Origin: Rhyacophila brunnea
Taxonomy: Eukaryota; Arthropoda; Insecta; Trichoptera; Rhyacophilidae
Direction of reading: 5' to 3'
Assembly (NCBI GenBank): GCA_022495005.1
Contig: JAGYXB010000372.1
Coordinates: 682,001 to 746,000 of the forward strand
Length of the DNA stretch: 64,000 nucleotides
In this document: positions 44,436 to 57,086 of the stretch, in pieces
Layout of the letters: the number at the start of each line of letters is the position of its first letter
Numbering within the stretch: the stretch's first letter is position 1
The notes under the pieces: generated by a model
Databases searched by the model: none
Seen by the model: only the letters and a program-made list of their open reading frames with translations
What the model was told of the DNA's origin: nothing
Program-made: the position numbers and the translations under genes

Positions 44436-46742
44436 TTTTCGAAACGGAGCAACAGACGTTGATCCGAAATGCCGCCTCGATTCCTTCAAAGCAAGATGAC
44501 GACGAAAACTTCACTCTCGAGGAGGTCGAAAGAACAATGAGGCTGTTCAATCCAGCTAAAGCTCCGGGACACGATAACTTCACGGCGGATATCTGTCTAA
44601 ATTCATTCCTAACTGTTCCTAGCATAGTTGTCACTCTTTATAATGCTTGTTTGCGAATTGTGCATTTTCTAAAAATCTGGAAAGTAGCTAGAGTGGTGGT
44701 TATTCCCAAACCGGGAAAGGACGACTACGCTAACGTCTCGTCATATCGGCCCATCGGATTGCTGCCCGTGTTCGGCAAAGTACTCGAAAAATTATTTATT
44801 AATCGAGATTCCTGGAAACTTCAGACTAAACATCTGCTCAGCGAATACCAGAACGGTTTCACTCCTCAAAAGAGTACTGAAGACGCGCTTCATGCAGCAA
44901 TTAATAGACTCAGGGGGACTAACCGCGATGGTCAGCTCGTAGTGGCGGTATCACTCGATATCAAAGGCGCGTTTGACAACGCATGGTGGCCATATCTTCT
45001 TCAACAGTTGAAATCTAAAAATTGTCCCTCTAACATTTTCAGACTCATCAAAAACTATCTATCGGTCCGAGAAGTTTTCGTTGAATATGCTGGAGCATCT
45101 GCTACCAACGAGACATCAAAGGGTTGCATACAACGTTCGTCTTGCGGCCCTGTCCTGTGGAATATAGTTCTCGACGATCTTCTCTCTATGCAGTTTCCTG
45201 AAGGTGTACACGCACAGGCCTTTGCTGATAATGTATTGCTGATTGTGGAATCCAAAGAACTTGGTTCTCTAGAAACCATGACTAACAGCGTGTTCCAACA
45301 GGAGGTGTCGACGCCCGTGGAAGGATGGTCAAACTGTCTTTCTCCGCGGAGAAAACGAAGGCCTTATTCTTTACTAGGAGGCGCGTCTCTCCGCAATCGC
45401 TGGTGATGAATGGGCAACCTCTATCTTTTTCTAGGGATTTTAAACATTTAGGGGTGTTATCGATGACAAACTAAATTGGTCGAAGCACGCGGACAGCATC
45501 TGCAAAAGAGCAGCGGTGACTTCGTTCAAACTAGCAAGAATGGCCAAACCCACATGGGGTGTATCTTCTGAAGCTCTTAGAATTCTCTACACTTGTGCTA
45601 TTGAGCCTATGATGACGTATGCGGCCAGCATATGGTATGAAGCTGCCAAACGGACAAACAGCAAAAAACTCAATACGGTTCAGCGTGCACTAGCGATACG
45701 AATATGCAGAGCTTACCGCACGGCTTCACTTTATTCTACGCAAGCTCTAGCAGGACTTATGCCTCTAGATTTACGTTTAAAACGAGGAGGGCCTCGCAGA
45801 TTTTCTGCCAGACTATAAGCTTTACAAAAACCGGTCGACTATAGAAGGTTGCCACACCCGGCTAGACTCTTTTCTTATCCTGCAACGTTGGAAAGCAACG
45901 AATGCAATAACATGCCGATTTTCACGGATGGGAGCAAAATTGATGGCGGTACTGGTGCAGGGTTTGTGGCATACATTAATAGCGGTGAGATAGCTGCTCG
46001 TAAGAACCGCCTTGCTAGCTATTGTACTGTAATGCAGGCCGAATTCTGTGCCATCCAAAGTGCTCTGGAGTGGGCTGGCTCAGATCCAATACAGCGAAAG
46101 CTCACCGAAAACCATAGTATTTGTATTTATTGGGACTCCAAAAGCTCAATTCAACCAATTGGAGATCCCTTGTCTACTAATCCGATTGCCTTTTCTATTC
46201 ACAGCGAGTCCGCAGTACGGAGACGGCGCCACCCCGAGGTGCACTTCAAGTGGATAAGGGGACACACCGGGATAGAAGGAAATGAAAGAGCCGACAAATT
46301 GGCTCGGCATGGTGCCTCTGAACCCAAGACCGCGATTGCTTATGACTAATTTCCTCTGAGCTACGCGAAAAATACAATTTCAGATATGGTGAAAAACGAA
46401 AGGAACTAACAATACATAAACTCATCGACAGGGGAGTTGACCCGAAAGTTTTTACCTTCGATTCCAGCAGCACGTGACGTCAGGGTGCATAAGGGGCTGT
46501 GTTTTGAGATGACTCATATTCTAACAGGTCAAGGAGTCATGCGAGCATACTTGCACTGGTTTAAAATAACATGTGATGGAATGTGTCCATGCGACGACAG
46601 AAACGACCAGGACGTCCTACATTTAATCCTAGATTGTCAAAGTTTTAGCAAGGAGCGGCACAACCTGAACTTAATATTACAGATGGCAGATGCGGACATT
46701 CGAGACCTTCCGGAGACCGTGACAAACGAGATGCCCTTTTAA
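44436..46742 (+). pseudogene. R1/I-group LINE ORF2 fragment: reverse transcriptase, RNase H and C-terminal zinc knuckle
   Basis: The reverse transcriptase is readable at 44459-45406 (KPGKDDYANVSSYRPIGLLP, VSLDIKGAFDNAWWP, SCGPVLWNIVLDDLL) with the catalytic box altered to AFADN. After frame changes the thumb continues at about 45430-45815 (DDKLNWSKHADSICKRAA, EPMMTYAASIWYEAA). An RNase H domain lies at 45900-46349 (IFTDGSKIDGG, MQAEFCAIQSALEWAG, YWDSKSS, RGHTGIEGNERADKLARHG). At 46437-46742 a cysteine-histidine knuckle CPCDDRNDQDVLHLILDC closes the frame. The 5' part is missing: the left junction cuts gene 3 downstream DNA at about 44435 (TTTTAATCGTTTTT then CGAAACGG). It has higher GC than its surroundings. 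The altered catalytic box and frameshifts mean it is inactive. Confidence 0.85.
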
Positions 46743-48214
46743 TTTCTCTATTGATGTAATAAAAAGGATAAAAACAATAAATGGCGACATGTAACGATGA
46801 TTCATGCCTTTCAGATCCAGAGAATGCAATAGTATAAGATAGGATAAATATATGCTCAGAATAACAGTCCTATGCGAAATTTCTTTTACCACGGGAAAAA
46901 ACTCGGCTACAAATCGCAGTCCTCAGTTCCCAATGAATACGACAAAATATTCATCAGCATCACCACCGCCGTGCGCAACAAAGCATTTCCCAGGGCTTTT
47001 GCAAGGTGGTTTCATAGGCCCTGGCCGAATTCAAATTAGCAATACCCGATGCGGGTAGAATAATAGTTTTCAATAAGGCATATGCTCTCAGCCGGCGCAA
47101 TTTTCATTTGACTAGCATCAAGTAGAGTAGTTTGCGTGCCAAAGTCCTTAAGAAACCTCGATAGTAAATGCGAGGTATCCATAAAGGCATCTAGAAAAAA
47201 AAGTGTTACTCCCGATAATCTACCTAAAAATTAATGAGGTATATAATATTCCTATATATATTATTGGTTAATTTAATAAAACGGAATTTTTTTAGTGCTT
47301 CATCAATTTCCGCGTCACAGAGACAATTCGTTGATAATGTCTTTCTGAAGCAGACAAAACCGGTCCAGATTTATTAAAAAATAAAAGTAAAATAAGTACT
47401 TATAATTTTTCGATTTATTAAATCAATAATACAATGCAGTTCCACCATTTATTGACAGTAAACACATTAAAAGAAATTCCGATATGTAATTGACATAATT
47501 CATTATTTTTAAATTGTTCTCCCTTGTTAGCTAGACACAAAAATGCGCCCTCAAGAATACATGTCGCTCTGAAATCTCTTAGCATAATTCCAAGCCATAC
47601 CAACATTTCGTAGGTCTCCAGTGTGCACTCCATAGATAGATGGTATGTAACTACTTTCCAGAAAGCCAGAATCTATTTAGCTGGAAGCTTGCTGAAGTTT
47701 TTTTCTCGAAACCCAGTAAGGCTACCTCAAGCCTACTCGGTACCTAGTTTTTTTTTTGTCACGTGCATTCTCCAAACATTATGAATCCAGCGGGCTTAAA
47801 GGTGTACCTGTAGGCATTCAGTGCTCCGCTCTTTGGGTACCACTGTAGGACGCCATTTGTCCAGCGGTTGTCCACTCACTGACAAGACATCTCTAGTCTA
47901 TTACCATTTCATCTGTTTAGCGAGCTCGATCACATCGCGTATTTTTGTCTGCTTCCTTGTCCATTAGTTTTTTTGCAATCTTTACCGTTGTGCTCAAGAA
48001 GCACTTTTTCATGTCAAGTTGCGCAAGCTATCCATTTTATTTAAATTCTACATTACATTAAGAGTTCATGTTTCAGACACTTACGTGAGCGTTGGAAGCA
48101 CGTATGGGTTGAACACTTTATGCAGACACAATGTGAGGTAGGTCACTTGAGAATACTTTTCAGGAATGCGAAAAGTATCACCTGCATAATATGAATAATA
48201 TTGTTTAAAAAAGG
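46743..48214. other. Spacer between the LINE fragment and gene 4
   Basis: No supported gene. The LINE 3' UTR probably extends into the first part, but I saw no poly(A) tail or target duplication that fixes its end. The remainder is the downstream flank of gene 4, including AT-rich sequence with possible minus-strand poly(A) signals. Confidence 0.4.
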
Positions 48215-49849
48215 TTATTCACCAACATGTCTCATTTCATGTTTTATAAGATTACCAAGTTGCGAGCTTCTATAAGAACATACATTGCATTTAAAAGGTT
48301 TTTCACCAGTATGTGTCATTTTATGTGTTTTAAGATAATAAGATCTCGAGGATCTATATGGACATACATTGCATTTATAAGGTTTTTCACCGGTATGCCA
48401 CATTTTATGACTTTTAAGATGACCAGATGTCGAGGATCTAAATGTACATTCATTGCATTTATAAGGTTTTTCACCAGTATGTGTCATTTCATGTCTTTTA
48501 AGAGGACCAGATGTTGAGGATTTATATGGACATTCATTGCATTTATAAGGTTTTTCACCAGTATGTGTCATTTTATGTGTTTTAAGCTTTGTCGTGGATC
48601 TATATAACATTTTTGCATTTATAAGGTTTTCGTATGTGTCATTTATGTTTTTAAGATACGAGTCGAGGATCCATATGAACATACATTGCATTTATAAGGT
48701 TTTTCACCGGTATGCAATTTTATGCTTTTAAGATGACAGATGTCGAGGATTATGACATATTGCATTTATAAGGTTTTTCACCAGTATGTGTTACTTCATG
48801 TCTTTAAGAGGACGATGTGAGGATTTATATGACATTCATTGCATTTATAAGGTTTTTCACCAGTATGTGTCATTTTATGTGTTTTACGTCGCTATATAAC
48901 ATACATTGCATTTAAAAGGTTTTTCACCAGTATGAAGATAATAAGATCTCGAGGATCTATATGGACATACATTGCATTTATAAGGTTTTTCACCGGTATG
49001 CCACATTTTATGACTTTTAAGATGACCAGATGTCGAGGATCTAAATGTACATTCATTGCATTTATAAGGTTTTTCACCAGTATGTGTCATTTCATGTCTT
49101 TTAAGAGGACCAGATGTTGAGGATTTATATGGACATTCATTGCATTTATAAGGTTTTTCACCAGTATGTGTCATTTTATGTCTTTTAAGCTTACGAGATG
49201 TCGAGGATCTATATAAACATACATTGCATTTATAAGGTTTTTCATTACTATGTCTCGTTTTATGTTCATTAAGACTACTAAGTCGCGAGCATATATATGA
49301 ACATACATTACATTTATAAGGTTTTTCACCAGTATGGGTAATTTTATGTTTTTTAAGATTACAAGATGTCGAGGATCTATATAAACATAGTTTGCATTTA
49401 TAAGGTTTTTCACCTGTATGTGTCATTTTATGTCTTTTAAGATGACAAGATGTCGAGCATCTATATGAGCATACATTGCATTTATGAGGTTTTTCACCAG
49501 TAATTGTCTTTGAATGTACTTTGACATTACTATGCTGCGAGACTAATACGCTCTGATTTTGATCAGGAATCACGTCCATGTGCACCATTTTGTGAGTTTT
49601 TAGAGCATTTTCGCATCCGAAAACTGCGTTACAAATGCAGCAAATTAAATTACGTGAAAAATGGTTTACTTTTCTAAGAATAAGTCGAATTTCCTTCGGA
49701 GCAGCTTGTTCTAAGATTTCTCGTTTAATGCTATTCTCATCTATCGTCACTTCTGAATACTGTATCGTTGTATCCTGGATGCTATCGTCTGAGGATTGTT
49801 GACTCTCATCTGTATCGTGATGCCTCGTGAAAAATCCCTTCGTAGAAAC
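48215..49849 (-). CDS. Zinc-finger gene 4, array exon, with a damaged middle
   Basis: Minus strand. The exon starts at 49849 after the acceptor ATTTTTCTAG and is open from VSTKGFFTRHHDTDESQQSS through SIKREILEQAAPKEIRLI to an isolated finger (CCICNAVFGCENALKTHKMVH). A classical array with HTGEKPYKC linkers follows (fingers such as SYRCSTSCHLKRHKMTH and TFRSSTSGHLKSHKMWH). At about 48940 a deletion fuses SRSYYL to HTGEKP, and 48590-48940 is riddled with 1- to 6-nt losses. The array is clean again from 48590 to the stop at 48215 (LIKHEMRHVGE). A block at 48332-48590 recurs nearly identically 603 bp away, and the damaged stretch is a third, corrupted copy. The fingers are of the x-Tyr-x-Ser type, unlike the YSC type of genes 1-3. 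As it stands the frame is broken. Either a pseudogene or an assembly error is possible. Confidence 0.85.
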
Positions 49850-51076
49850 CTAGAAAAATCGTAATAATCGATATCAATATTATCATTATGAGTTATAATG
49901 TTCAATTTGTTTTTTTGACGCTTTTGTTTTTCAGCACTTTCAGACATTATTAAAGAGCGAAGTGAGAGAGAAATATTGTTATGGAAAGATCCATTAGTGG
50001 GTCAAAATAATGCTTTTATATGTATGTATACATCATCTTCGATAACAATAATTATATCTTGTTTATTTTAGTGTCGTTGGAGAGTGTGCACAGTGCCTGC
50101 CATGATGAAAGGCAAAGCTAGAAAATTATATTCAAATTTCATCAAGCAACCTCGATCATTGACAGTATTTTAATATTACATAAATCAGACTAAATAGATT
50201 ATTAACGACAGGTACTATTCCGTATGGGAGAAAATGTGGCCAATAATTCCCAGTAGAAACCTTTACTGTTGGTTTCAATATATCGTAAATTTGGAACACG
50301 ATTATTTAAAATATTATCACTATTATTAATGTGCAAATAAATTAATAACGTTTGGCTTGACCACTTTTGCGGCACACTTTGCTTTTGTCTAAAATTATTG
50401 GATGTTTAACGATAAAGAGTTATTTTAACACAAATTTCCATTACCTTTTATTTGTCTAGTCTGCAAGGGATTAGGGTAAGGGGTACAATCACTTATCCAC
50501 ACTAAAAATATACGCTGCATGCAAGCATGCAATAACAACAACCTTGTACGAAAAAGAAAGGACATGATTATTAATAAAAAATTGCATTTAGCAATGACGC
50601 TCATTTTTGCTTAAAAGGTGTGTTAATAAGGAAAATTTCCTACACGGAAAAATACCAATCCAGAAGACTTCCTATAATTCATTACATCCACAAAAATGCA
50701 TCATTTGGTGCGGGTAACATGCTGGTGGCATCGCCGCACAATTCTTCAAAAGTGGGGCCAAAGCTCACGTAGGTTAATGGATATCCTTGTCGAGCCATGA
50801 TTATTATTTTATTTAAATATGGAATCATTCGAAAGAACAGTGATTTCAACAGGAAGTGCCATACAGCTACTGCTACTATCGCTTTATTTGAATCAAGATT
50901 TGCATATAAATTGATTTTGAGAAATGGATTCGTGAAGTCAGCAGCATTTAATGCCTAAGAACCTAACATTTCCCGTACAATAAGACCAGCAGTGCTTTAA
51001 CAAAAGTAGTCCGAACTGGGCGCCCTGAATTTGACGTCAGCCTATCGGACAAAGCCGCATTTGTTTTTAAACATAC
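49850..51076. other. Intron of gene 4 upstream of the array exon
   Basis: No exon is supported. A minus-strand frame 49947-49747 starting MSESAEKQKRQKNK overlaps the array exon in another frame and is not counted. The 50040-50130 region (GAGAGTGTGCACAGTGCCTG, then ATGAAAGGCAAAGC) resembles 28080-28125 and may be a dispersed repeat. Confidence 0.4.
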
Positions 51077-51229
51077 CTGGTCTAATGGCTTGTATTGAAG
51101 ATTAGAGCAGCCAGGTTCAGTTAATTTATCATTGATTTGCTGAATTGTATTCTCAACTAATTCTTCTTTGATGATGGCTGCCTCATCATTATTCTCATAC
51201 TTAATATTATTCAGACCGTTTTCGCGCTT
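51077..51229 (-). CDS. Zinc-finger gene 4, exon 4 (exon-2-type module)
   Basis: Minus strand, 51 codons from the acceptor TTATTTTCAG to the donor CAG/GTATGT, phase 0, open. The peptide has GLNNIKYENNDEAAIIKEEL and ends EPGCSNLQYKPLDQ. It is the diverged counterpart of exon 2 in genes 1 and 3 (SLINIKSENDNEDVIIKQEF) with exactly the same length. It has the motifs IKYE and IKEE. It lies 1.2 kb upstream of the array exon, just where exon 2 sits in the other genes. Confidence 0.8.
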
Positions 51230-51812
51230 CTGAAAATAACATTATAAATATTAAGTAACAGTATCATCATTACGATAAGCCAGAGAAGGTCTCCTAGAGC
51301 TCTGTATTCAATAATTGGTCGCCAATATTTGACTTAATTTGGCAGGTGAATGTATAATCACCGAACGACATTCCAATGTTATGGGCAATTCGACAAAATA
51401 GTGCACACTCTTTCGATTATACTTATTTGTTTTAGTTGAATTAGGAGTACATTTCACAGATGGCTTTAAAATTCATTAAGCCTTGCTTATACCAAACCAT
51501 AACTAATAAAAAATATTCTTCGATCTATAAAATATCCAAAGATCTGTATGATTTAATAACATGATTTAAGATATTATCTAGATAGACGAAAAATTTTGGA
51601 CTATTATTTGTTATGGCTTGGCTTCGCGGGGTTTTGTTGAATTTTAAAAACTAACCAACACATCAGTAAATTATGGTAACCTTAATCTAATGAAAACAAA
51701 TATGTATGACTGACAAAGTTTTGTGTGTACTATTATGTTGCATATTAGCATATATAATACATTATATACCGAACAACAATAATCAAATGAGCATGTATAT
51801 CATATGAGTTAC
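51230..51812. other. Intron between exons 3 and 4 of gene 4
   Basis: No exon is seen. Some sequence (CGATCTATAAAATATC, TGTTATGGCTTGGCTTCG) resembles the 3' regions of genes 1-3 (CTATCTATAAAATATC, TGTTATGGTTTGGTTTCG). That is consistent with this stretch being the former 3' flank of an independent upstream gene unit. Confidence 0.5.
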
Positions 51813-52160
51813 CTGTGAATCACTTGCAAACGTCGACGCATCAAACTTTTCATACAAGTGACTGCTTTGGTCGCATGGAAAAGCCACTTCATCGAAAGTC
51901 AGCGACGCATCGTGCATACGTTTATGGCACTTTAAAATGTGCGCTGATGAAAAAAAATTACAACACACGTTGCAAACAAAATTTCTAACGAAAAATGAAG
52001 ATCTGTTCAACCTCAGACGGACTTCTTTCGCAGAAGCAATTGCTATTTCCTTTTTGATGGCCATTTCTTGCACTTCAATTTCACCAAACAACTGTGCAGA
52101 TTGTCTCTCAAAGATATCAGGTGCAATCATACAATCCATGTCACGGTTTACGAGCGGGGT
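51813..52160 (-). CDS. Zinc-finger gene 4, exon 3: isolated C2H2 finger without an array
   Basis: Minus strand, 116 codons between the acceptor TTTCTTGACAG and a donor CAG/GTAACT, phase 0, open. It reads TPLVNRDMDCMIAPDIFERQ, then MAIKKEIAIASAKEVRLRL, then the finger VCNVCCNFFSSAHILKCHKRMH. This aligns with the N-terminal part of exon 3 in genes 1-3 (VCSICYDFFSSFDLMLLHKAIH). Instead of an array it continues with an acidic stretch to ASTFASDSQ and a donor. It looks like the head of an array exon that lost its array and gained a splice donor, or an exon split from one. Confidence 0.7.
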
Positions 52161-54811
52161 CTGTCAAGAAATAAAATACAAACATAAATCAATCAAAACA
52201 TTTATACTAACAATATAGAAAACCAACCAACATAAAGATTGCAAAGTTTCTGGACTATGACCACCTAGAAAGGCAATTTTTGGACAAAGCTGTATCGAAG
52301 TCATTGTATGAGAAAGTGATTAGAATGTATGAGAAATTTAATTTCTAATTAGATTTTGACAAACGCGTCTGAAAGTGGCGGAGGCTTTTGAGCGTTATAA
52401 GCTTCGACGGTTGAGGCGCTAATTTTGACAGATTTAATGTCGGAACGTGACGTTGAAAGGCTTTTTATTTATTGTTTTTTTTCATTTACATATTACCGTT
52501 GGAAGTGTTGTTTTGTATTTAAATTCTCAATTAAGTAGGTATTTATTGTGTTTTGTTATAAAGAAACATACATATTTTATTAATATTAAGTTTGTAAAAT
52601 ACATCGGAAGTTCCGTTCATATTCTCGTAGGTACTGATTATTATAATAACACTATTATGAGGTAAATATTGAAGTAAGTACGAGTAGCTTCTTTAAGAAA
52701 TAATTATCTACGTACAACAATCAATCGTTTTAAGAATTCAGCGATAACTAATATAAGTACTGATTAAATAATATGTTAATGTCATTACCACATTTTAGGT
52801 TATTGTACACGTAGGTACCCAAAATGGAAGTGATTCACGCTGAAATTTTGTTGTTAAGATTTGGTAACCGGACGGATCCATTCAAAATGACAGACGAGGC
52901 GTTTGTGAAACGATTCCGGTTATCGAAACCATTGGGAGATATAATATTCATTGACAGGTTGTAAAATCTAATATCAACCCCAACTAGCTGTCATGTGAGC
53001 ATAGACAAAAATATAATGCAAACTCTTAAGCGACCATAAATAATGTCCATTCTGTATTTTTGTTGCATTATTTGACACCGTTCGAAGCACCATACCTCCT
53101 TTGAAGATACTGTTGCGTTTTGCTTATTGTTTGCGTACCGCTTCGTTCGAAAATTTTCCTTCAGCTGTTGAGTCTTGTTATGTTCAAAATGAACAAAACC
53201 AATATTTATACTTCTGGCAACGTCGATGGAGCGACGTGATTAATAAGAGATGTCGCTGTTGGAATTTCCGGCCGCAACGGACGTCGCGAGGTGCGAAAGA
53301 AGCAACGCGGCTTTTTGATTCTGTCTGTCATCCAGGATAGTCGTGCTCTGCTTTGGTTTTACCCAAAACTTATAATGGACGTCACTTAAAGCAGCACGAT
53401 TGCAGCCGCAGTGCTTCAAGCCTCTGTGTCGTTCCAAGTTTGGTATTTTAAAACTATTACTATTTGATTCACTTATCTTCCAATGTTTCTTTTAAAACTT
53501 AGCTGCTTGCCTTTATTATAGTATTTCCTTAATAACCCTTTAATGTAATATTCTTGTTTTTGCTATAATATAGTTTCGGTCAAGTACATAAATTGCTCTT
53601 TCATTTATTATTTCCCCTTTACTCCACACTGCTATATAATTATAATCTTTCACGGTATCAAGACCGTGTGGCGTCCAGGACTTTAATAAGTACATCTTTA
53701 ATCATAGATTGCACGTGCCTTCAGCCGTGCAATTCCTTTTTGTATTCTAATTTAATTTTTTACAGTTGTCAGTTGCGAGGTTACGGAAGTAATTATTGTT
53801 CAGCTTGAAAAGGATGCACGTAACCCATGGCCTTTTGCTTATGTCTCATGCTCAGCTCTTTAACTTTATACTTTATTCCATCCCAAATCTAGAGAGCTTT
53901 CTTTTTTCTCTTTTATTTTGTAGTTGTGACGATAAGGATCACAACTACAAAATATTAATATATCAGTCTTTACGATTGAATATGCACGTCAATGAGGTTT
54001 AATTTTATCGCTGCGCTCATGGATACACCCTTAAGCCCGGTTCATTTAGGTAGATTAGGAGTAGTTTAGTCGAGTGGCGAGCAATTTAGTAACTAAACGT
54101 GTACGAATAGACAAATTGACTCGAGTACTTTAGTGAAATCATTTAGTTGAGTCAATCCATTTTGTTGTAATTTTTCGGTCGAGTGGCGACCCCACTACCT
54201 CTCACTATATACCAAACAAGTGATGATATCGAATCGAACTCTATGGATAGACAATTTGGGTGGAGTCATGGGACAACACGACCAAAAGCGGTTTATTGTT
54301 CGCATATGGTTACTAATGAATAATTGGTATCGGTTACTACGCAATAATATACCTACCTAATTCTACTGAACTCCCACTGACTAAAATATTAATATGAACA
54401 TCGCGCAATATATAAATGCAGAAGAATCTCAGTTTTTCTTAATCCTAAAAATATTATAATGTTCATAGGTAGGTAACGCAATATTATGTTGAGAAAATGA
54501 CATAGGTACGGAATATAATAAATGACTATCATTTTTAGGTTAGGTCCTGTCTGGAGAGTTATTACTTTGACAGACGTGAAAAGTGGTTTGACGTTTCAGA
54601 CCAAATCATTTTTGACGGTCACAAAATGGTTTGCACTTTGCTGATACAGTGAACTAAACGTTAAATCTAAAACTATTCCGGCTTACTTATAACGCTTGCG
54701 CAGTGTGCCAGTTTTGACCTGTCAAACTGTTTAGCTGGAACGCCTCAATTTATGTTGTCATGCAGCATGGTAGATAATTTAGTAAAATTTGAGGCTTACA
54801 ACATTAATTTG
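52161..54811. other. Large intron of gene 4, proximal part
   Basis: No exon is supported. About 54575-54690 carries GGTTTGACGTTTCAGACC and GATACAGTGAACTAAACGTT, a partial relative of the arms of the foldback element at 16591-18003. 53100-53440 has moderately higher GC with short open frames on both strands but no recognisable domain. Confidence 0.4.
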
Positions 54812-54814
54812 TTA

Positions 54815-57086
54815 AGGTGCATTGGGGTAATTCCGACAGGAATTTCTATGAGATGACTAGAGGTTATTTATTTCGGTTAATTATTCAAAGTGTTTTATAT
54901 TTACTGCCATTATTGTTTTACCTCTGTGTACTTAAAGAAAAGATCTATGATAAATATATATTAGATTCTTGAATAAATAGTTGGGTTCTTTAAATTGAGA
55001 ATTTGAAATATTGAGTCATTTTTTTTTTGCATTGGGGAAATTACGAACTATCTTGGGGTAATTCCGAAATTATTCAAAAGTTGATATTATTGCACTTTGA
55101 CCGAAGGTTTACCTTTCTTTTTTGACCGTAATTACTCCTAACACAAAATATCATTAATTTTGTTAATAGTATCCATAATCCCTAACTTTTGATACTATTA
55201 GTTCGGAATTACCCCAAAAAAAGATAGTGGTTCTCAACATTTCCGTTAAGAACTTAGGATTAAAGGGATTGTGGAACGGGATTGAGCAGAGCAGGTTTAT
55301 TCCCGGTTGTTACTACCAGTTTTGTTCCCAGCGGTGACAAATAATGAGAAAAAATATCCCAATATGACACAAGTACCTACCACCTTAAATCAATAAAATA
55401 AAGACGAGGAAAATCAAAGAAGGTGATAATTTTAAAAATCAATTTTAATTTGAGTCTACATTCTTATTTGACTACTTTGATAGAACAATATTTTTTATAA
55501 AGATATCTTTTGTTTACTTACTGCTTTTTGCATAGCAAAATAAACTTTCTTCATACCCATACAATTAAATTAGTCAACATTAAAAATGTTTAATCAAAGT
55601 CGGAACTTGTCTTTTTAATCATTTTCATCTACTTTTACGGCATAAACTTATAATTTATTCCTGCTAGCAAGCCTAAAACTAAAATGCGGGCTACACTGTT
55701 AAAAAATATAACAGAATTGCTTAAGACATGGTCTGAAAGCCTCACATATACATAATAATGATCTATTGGTTTTGTACGCAATCGGTCAAATTAAATTCTA
55801 TCTTCTATTATTCTATCTAAATTCTATCTAATGACTCTGGAACGTTGTCACTATCTTTTCTTTTGGTCGTAATAAAGGTTAGCTGCTGCTGTGGTCTCAT
55901 AGTTTTAAGAAGTTGATAGAGAAGTATGTTTCCTCATGTTTTATTATTTCTTCTATGAACCCAATATAGTACCTCCATTTTTTCTGATTGAATATCTGAC
56001 AAGCACTGAATTATTTAATTTGTAATTTTCCTTCATGGCAGGGTCCTTTTCTTGAGTTTTGTGTACTATATCTTTATTTTTCAGTTTTAGTAGCAGTTGT
56101 TCATCGTTGTCTTTTTCTTTTGAGTCTTCTCTAGTTGTCATATTTTATCCTTTTATAAAAACATCAACGTTGTCTTTGTCATCTCTTTCAATGTGTCCTT
56201 TCTGTTCGTTTTTTTGTCTGTTTTATCCGCTTGATTTTCTTTACCTTTACTTTTTTTGCCAACACCTTTACTCTTGGTACAAAGAGAATTTGAATCGTTG
56301 TTGGTGAGTATCTTTTCGTCAGTTAAGCTTTCACCATATTTCACATCTTTTGTTTTTTTTTGTGGCCTTGGTTCTTCCTTGTATATTTTTCAATCATCTT
56401 CAGAGTATTCATCCATAAATTCTTCAAAATCAAGATAATCTATAATATCAGCATTGCTATATTCGCTCATGATGTCGGATACACTAGTTATGCTGTTAAG
56501 TGAAGGGTGGCGTTACCGCACTTACCCAAGATTATAATAGGGCGTGCGATAGCTTCTTATTAGGACGAGGCTAAATTTACTTACTTTAATATTAATTTAA
56601 TTAAGTATATTATGTACATCTAAATTAGATATAATTTTAGTTTCTTTACAGATTGAGAATCACTGCCAATTACTATGAAAAAGTTTATTGGGCTATTGCG
56701 GAATGAATATATATCGGAATAACCCCAAAGGGGTATTTCCGAAAAAAAATTGAAAACACAGCTAGGACGTTGTGATCCTCTCACAAAATCGTAAAAAAGA
56801 TAATCTATCGTAAAAGCAATCACTTATTCAAATAACTTACCAGAATTCCGAGATATGTAAGTTGGGGTAATTACGAATCAGCAAAAATGGCGCGAAAAAC
56901 ACTTCTCCGAAAAAACTTGATGGTATGCACGCATTGTTGATACTAGCGACTAGCGACGACTTACGAGGCGATCACAATGAACATGGCTTCTAGACTAAAT
57001 GTTGCCAATAGGAAAATATCGCTTCGATTGGTAGAATTTTTGAACTTTCGGAATATACCCATATGCGGAATTACCCCAATGCACCT
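54815..57086 (-). mobile_element. pogo/Tigger-like DNA transposon, 2.27 kb, internally decayed
   Basis: The left end AGGTGCATTGGGGTAATTCC matches the right end read on the minus strand, AGGTGCATTGGGGTAATTCC. TA flanks both sides (54813-54814, 57087-57088), as for the Tc1/mariner superfamily. On the minus strand 56344-55860 encodes the tail of a transposase: a Lys/Asp-rich stretch (KGVGKKSKGKENQADKTDKK), then ENYKLNNSVLVRYSIRKNGG, then, after a slip, YIGFIEEIIKHEETYFSINF. That wording is like the C-terminus of pogo/Tigger transposases. The DDE core is missing. The motif TTGGGGTAATTCCGAA recurs inside (near 55058, 55200, 56715, 56862), possibly as transposase-binding sites. Confidence 0.75.

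Noticed and set aside
48227..49120. Plus-strand open frames over the gene 4 array
   Set aside because: They are antisense shadows of the 84-bp finger repeats, repeated in the same way as the fingers.
49747..49947. Minus-strand frame MSESAEKQK... as a first exon of gene 4
   Set aside because: It overlaps the array exon in another frame, whereas an acceptor at 49850 gives the phase-0 continuation seen in the other genes. An alternative start cannot be excluded but is unsupported.
50640..50810. Possible mariner transposase fragment
   Set aside because: Only a few words faintly resemble a transposase, and no DDE/DDD motif or inverted ends could be shown.
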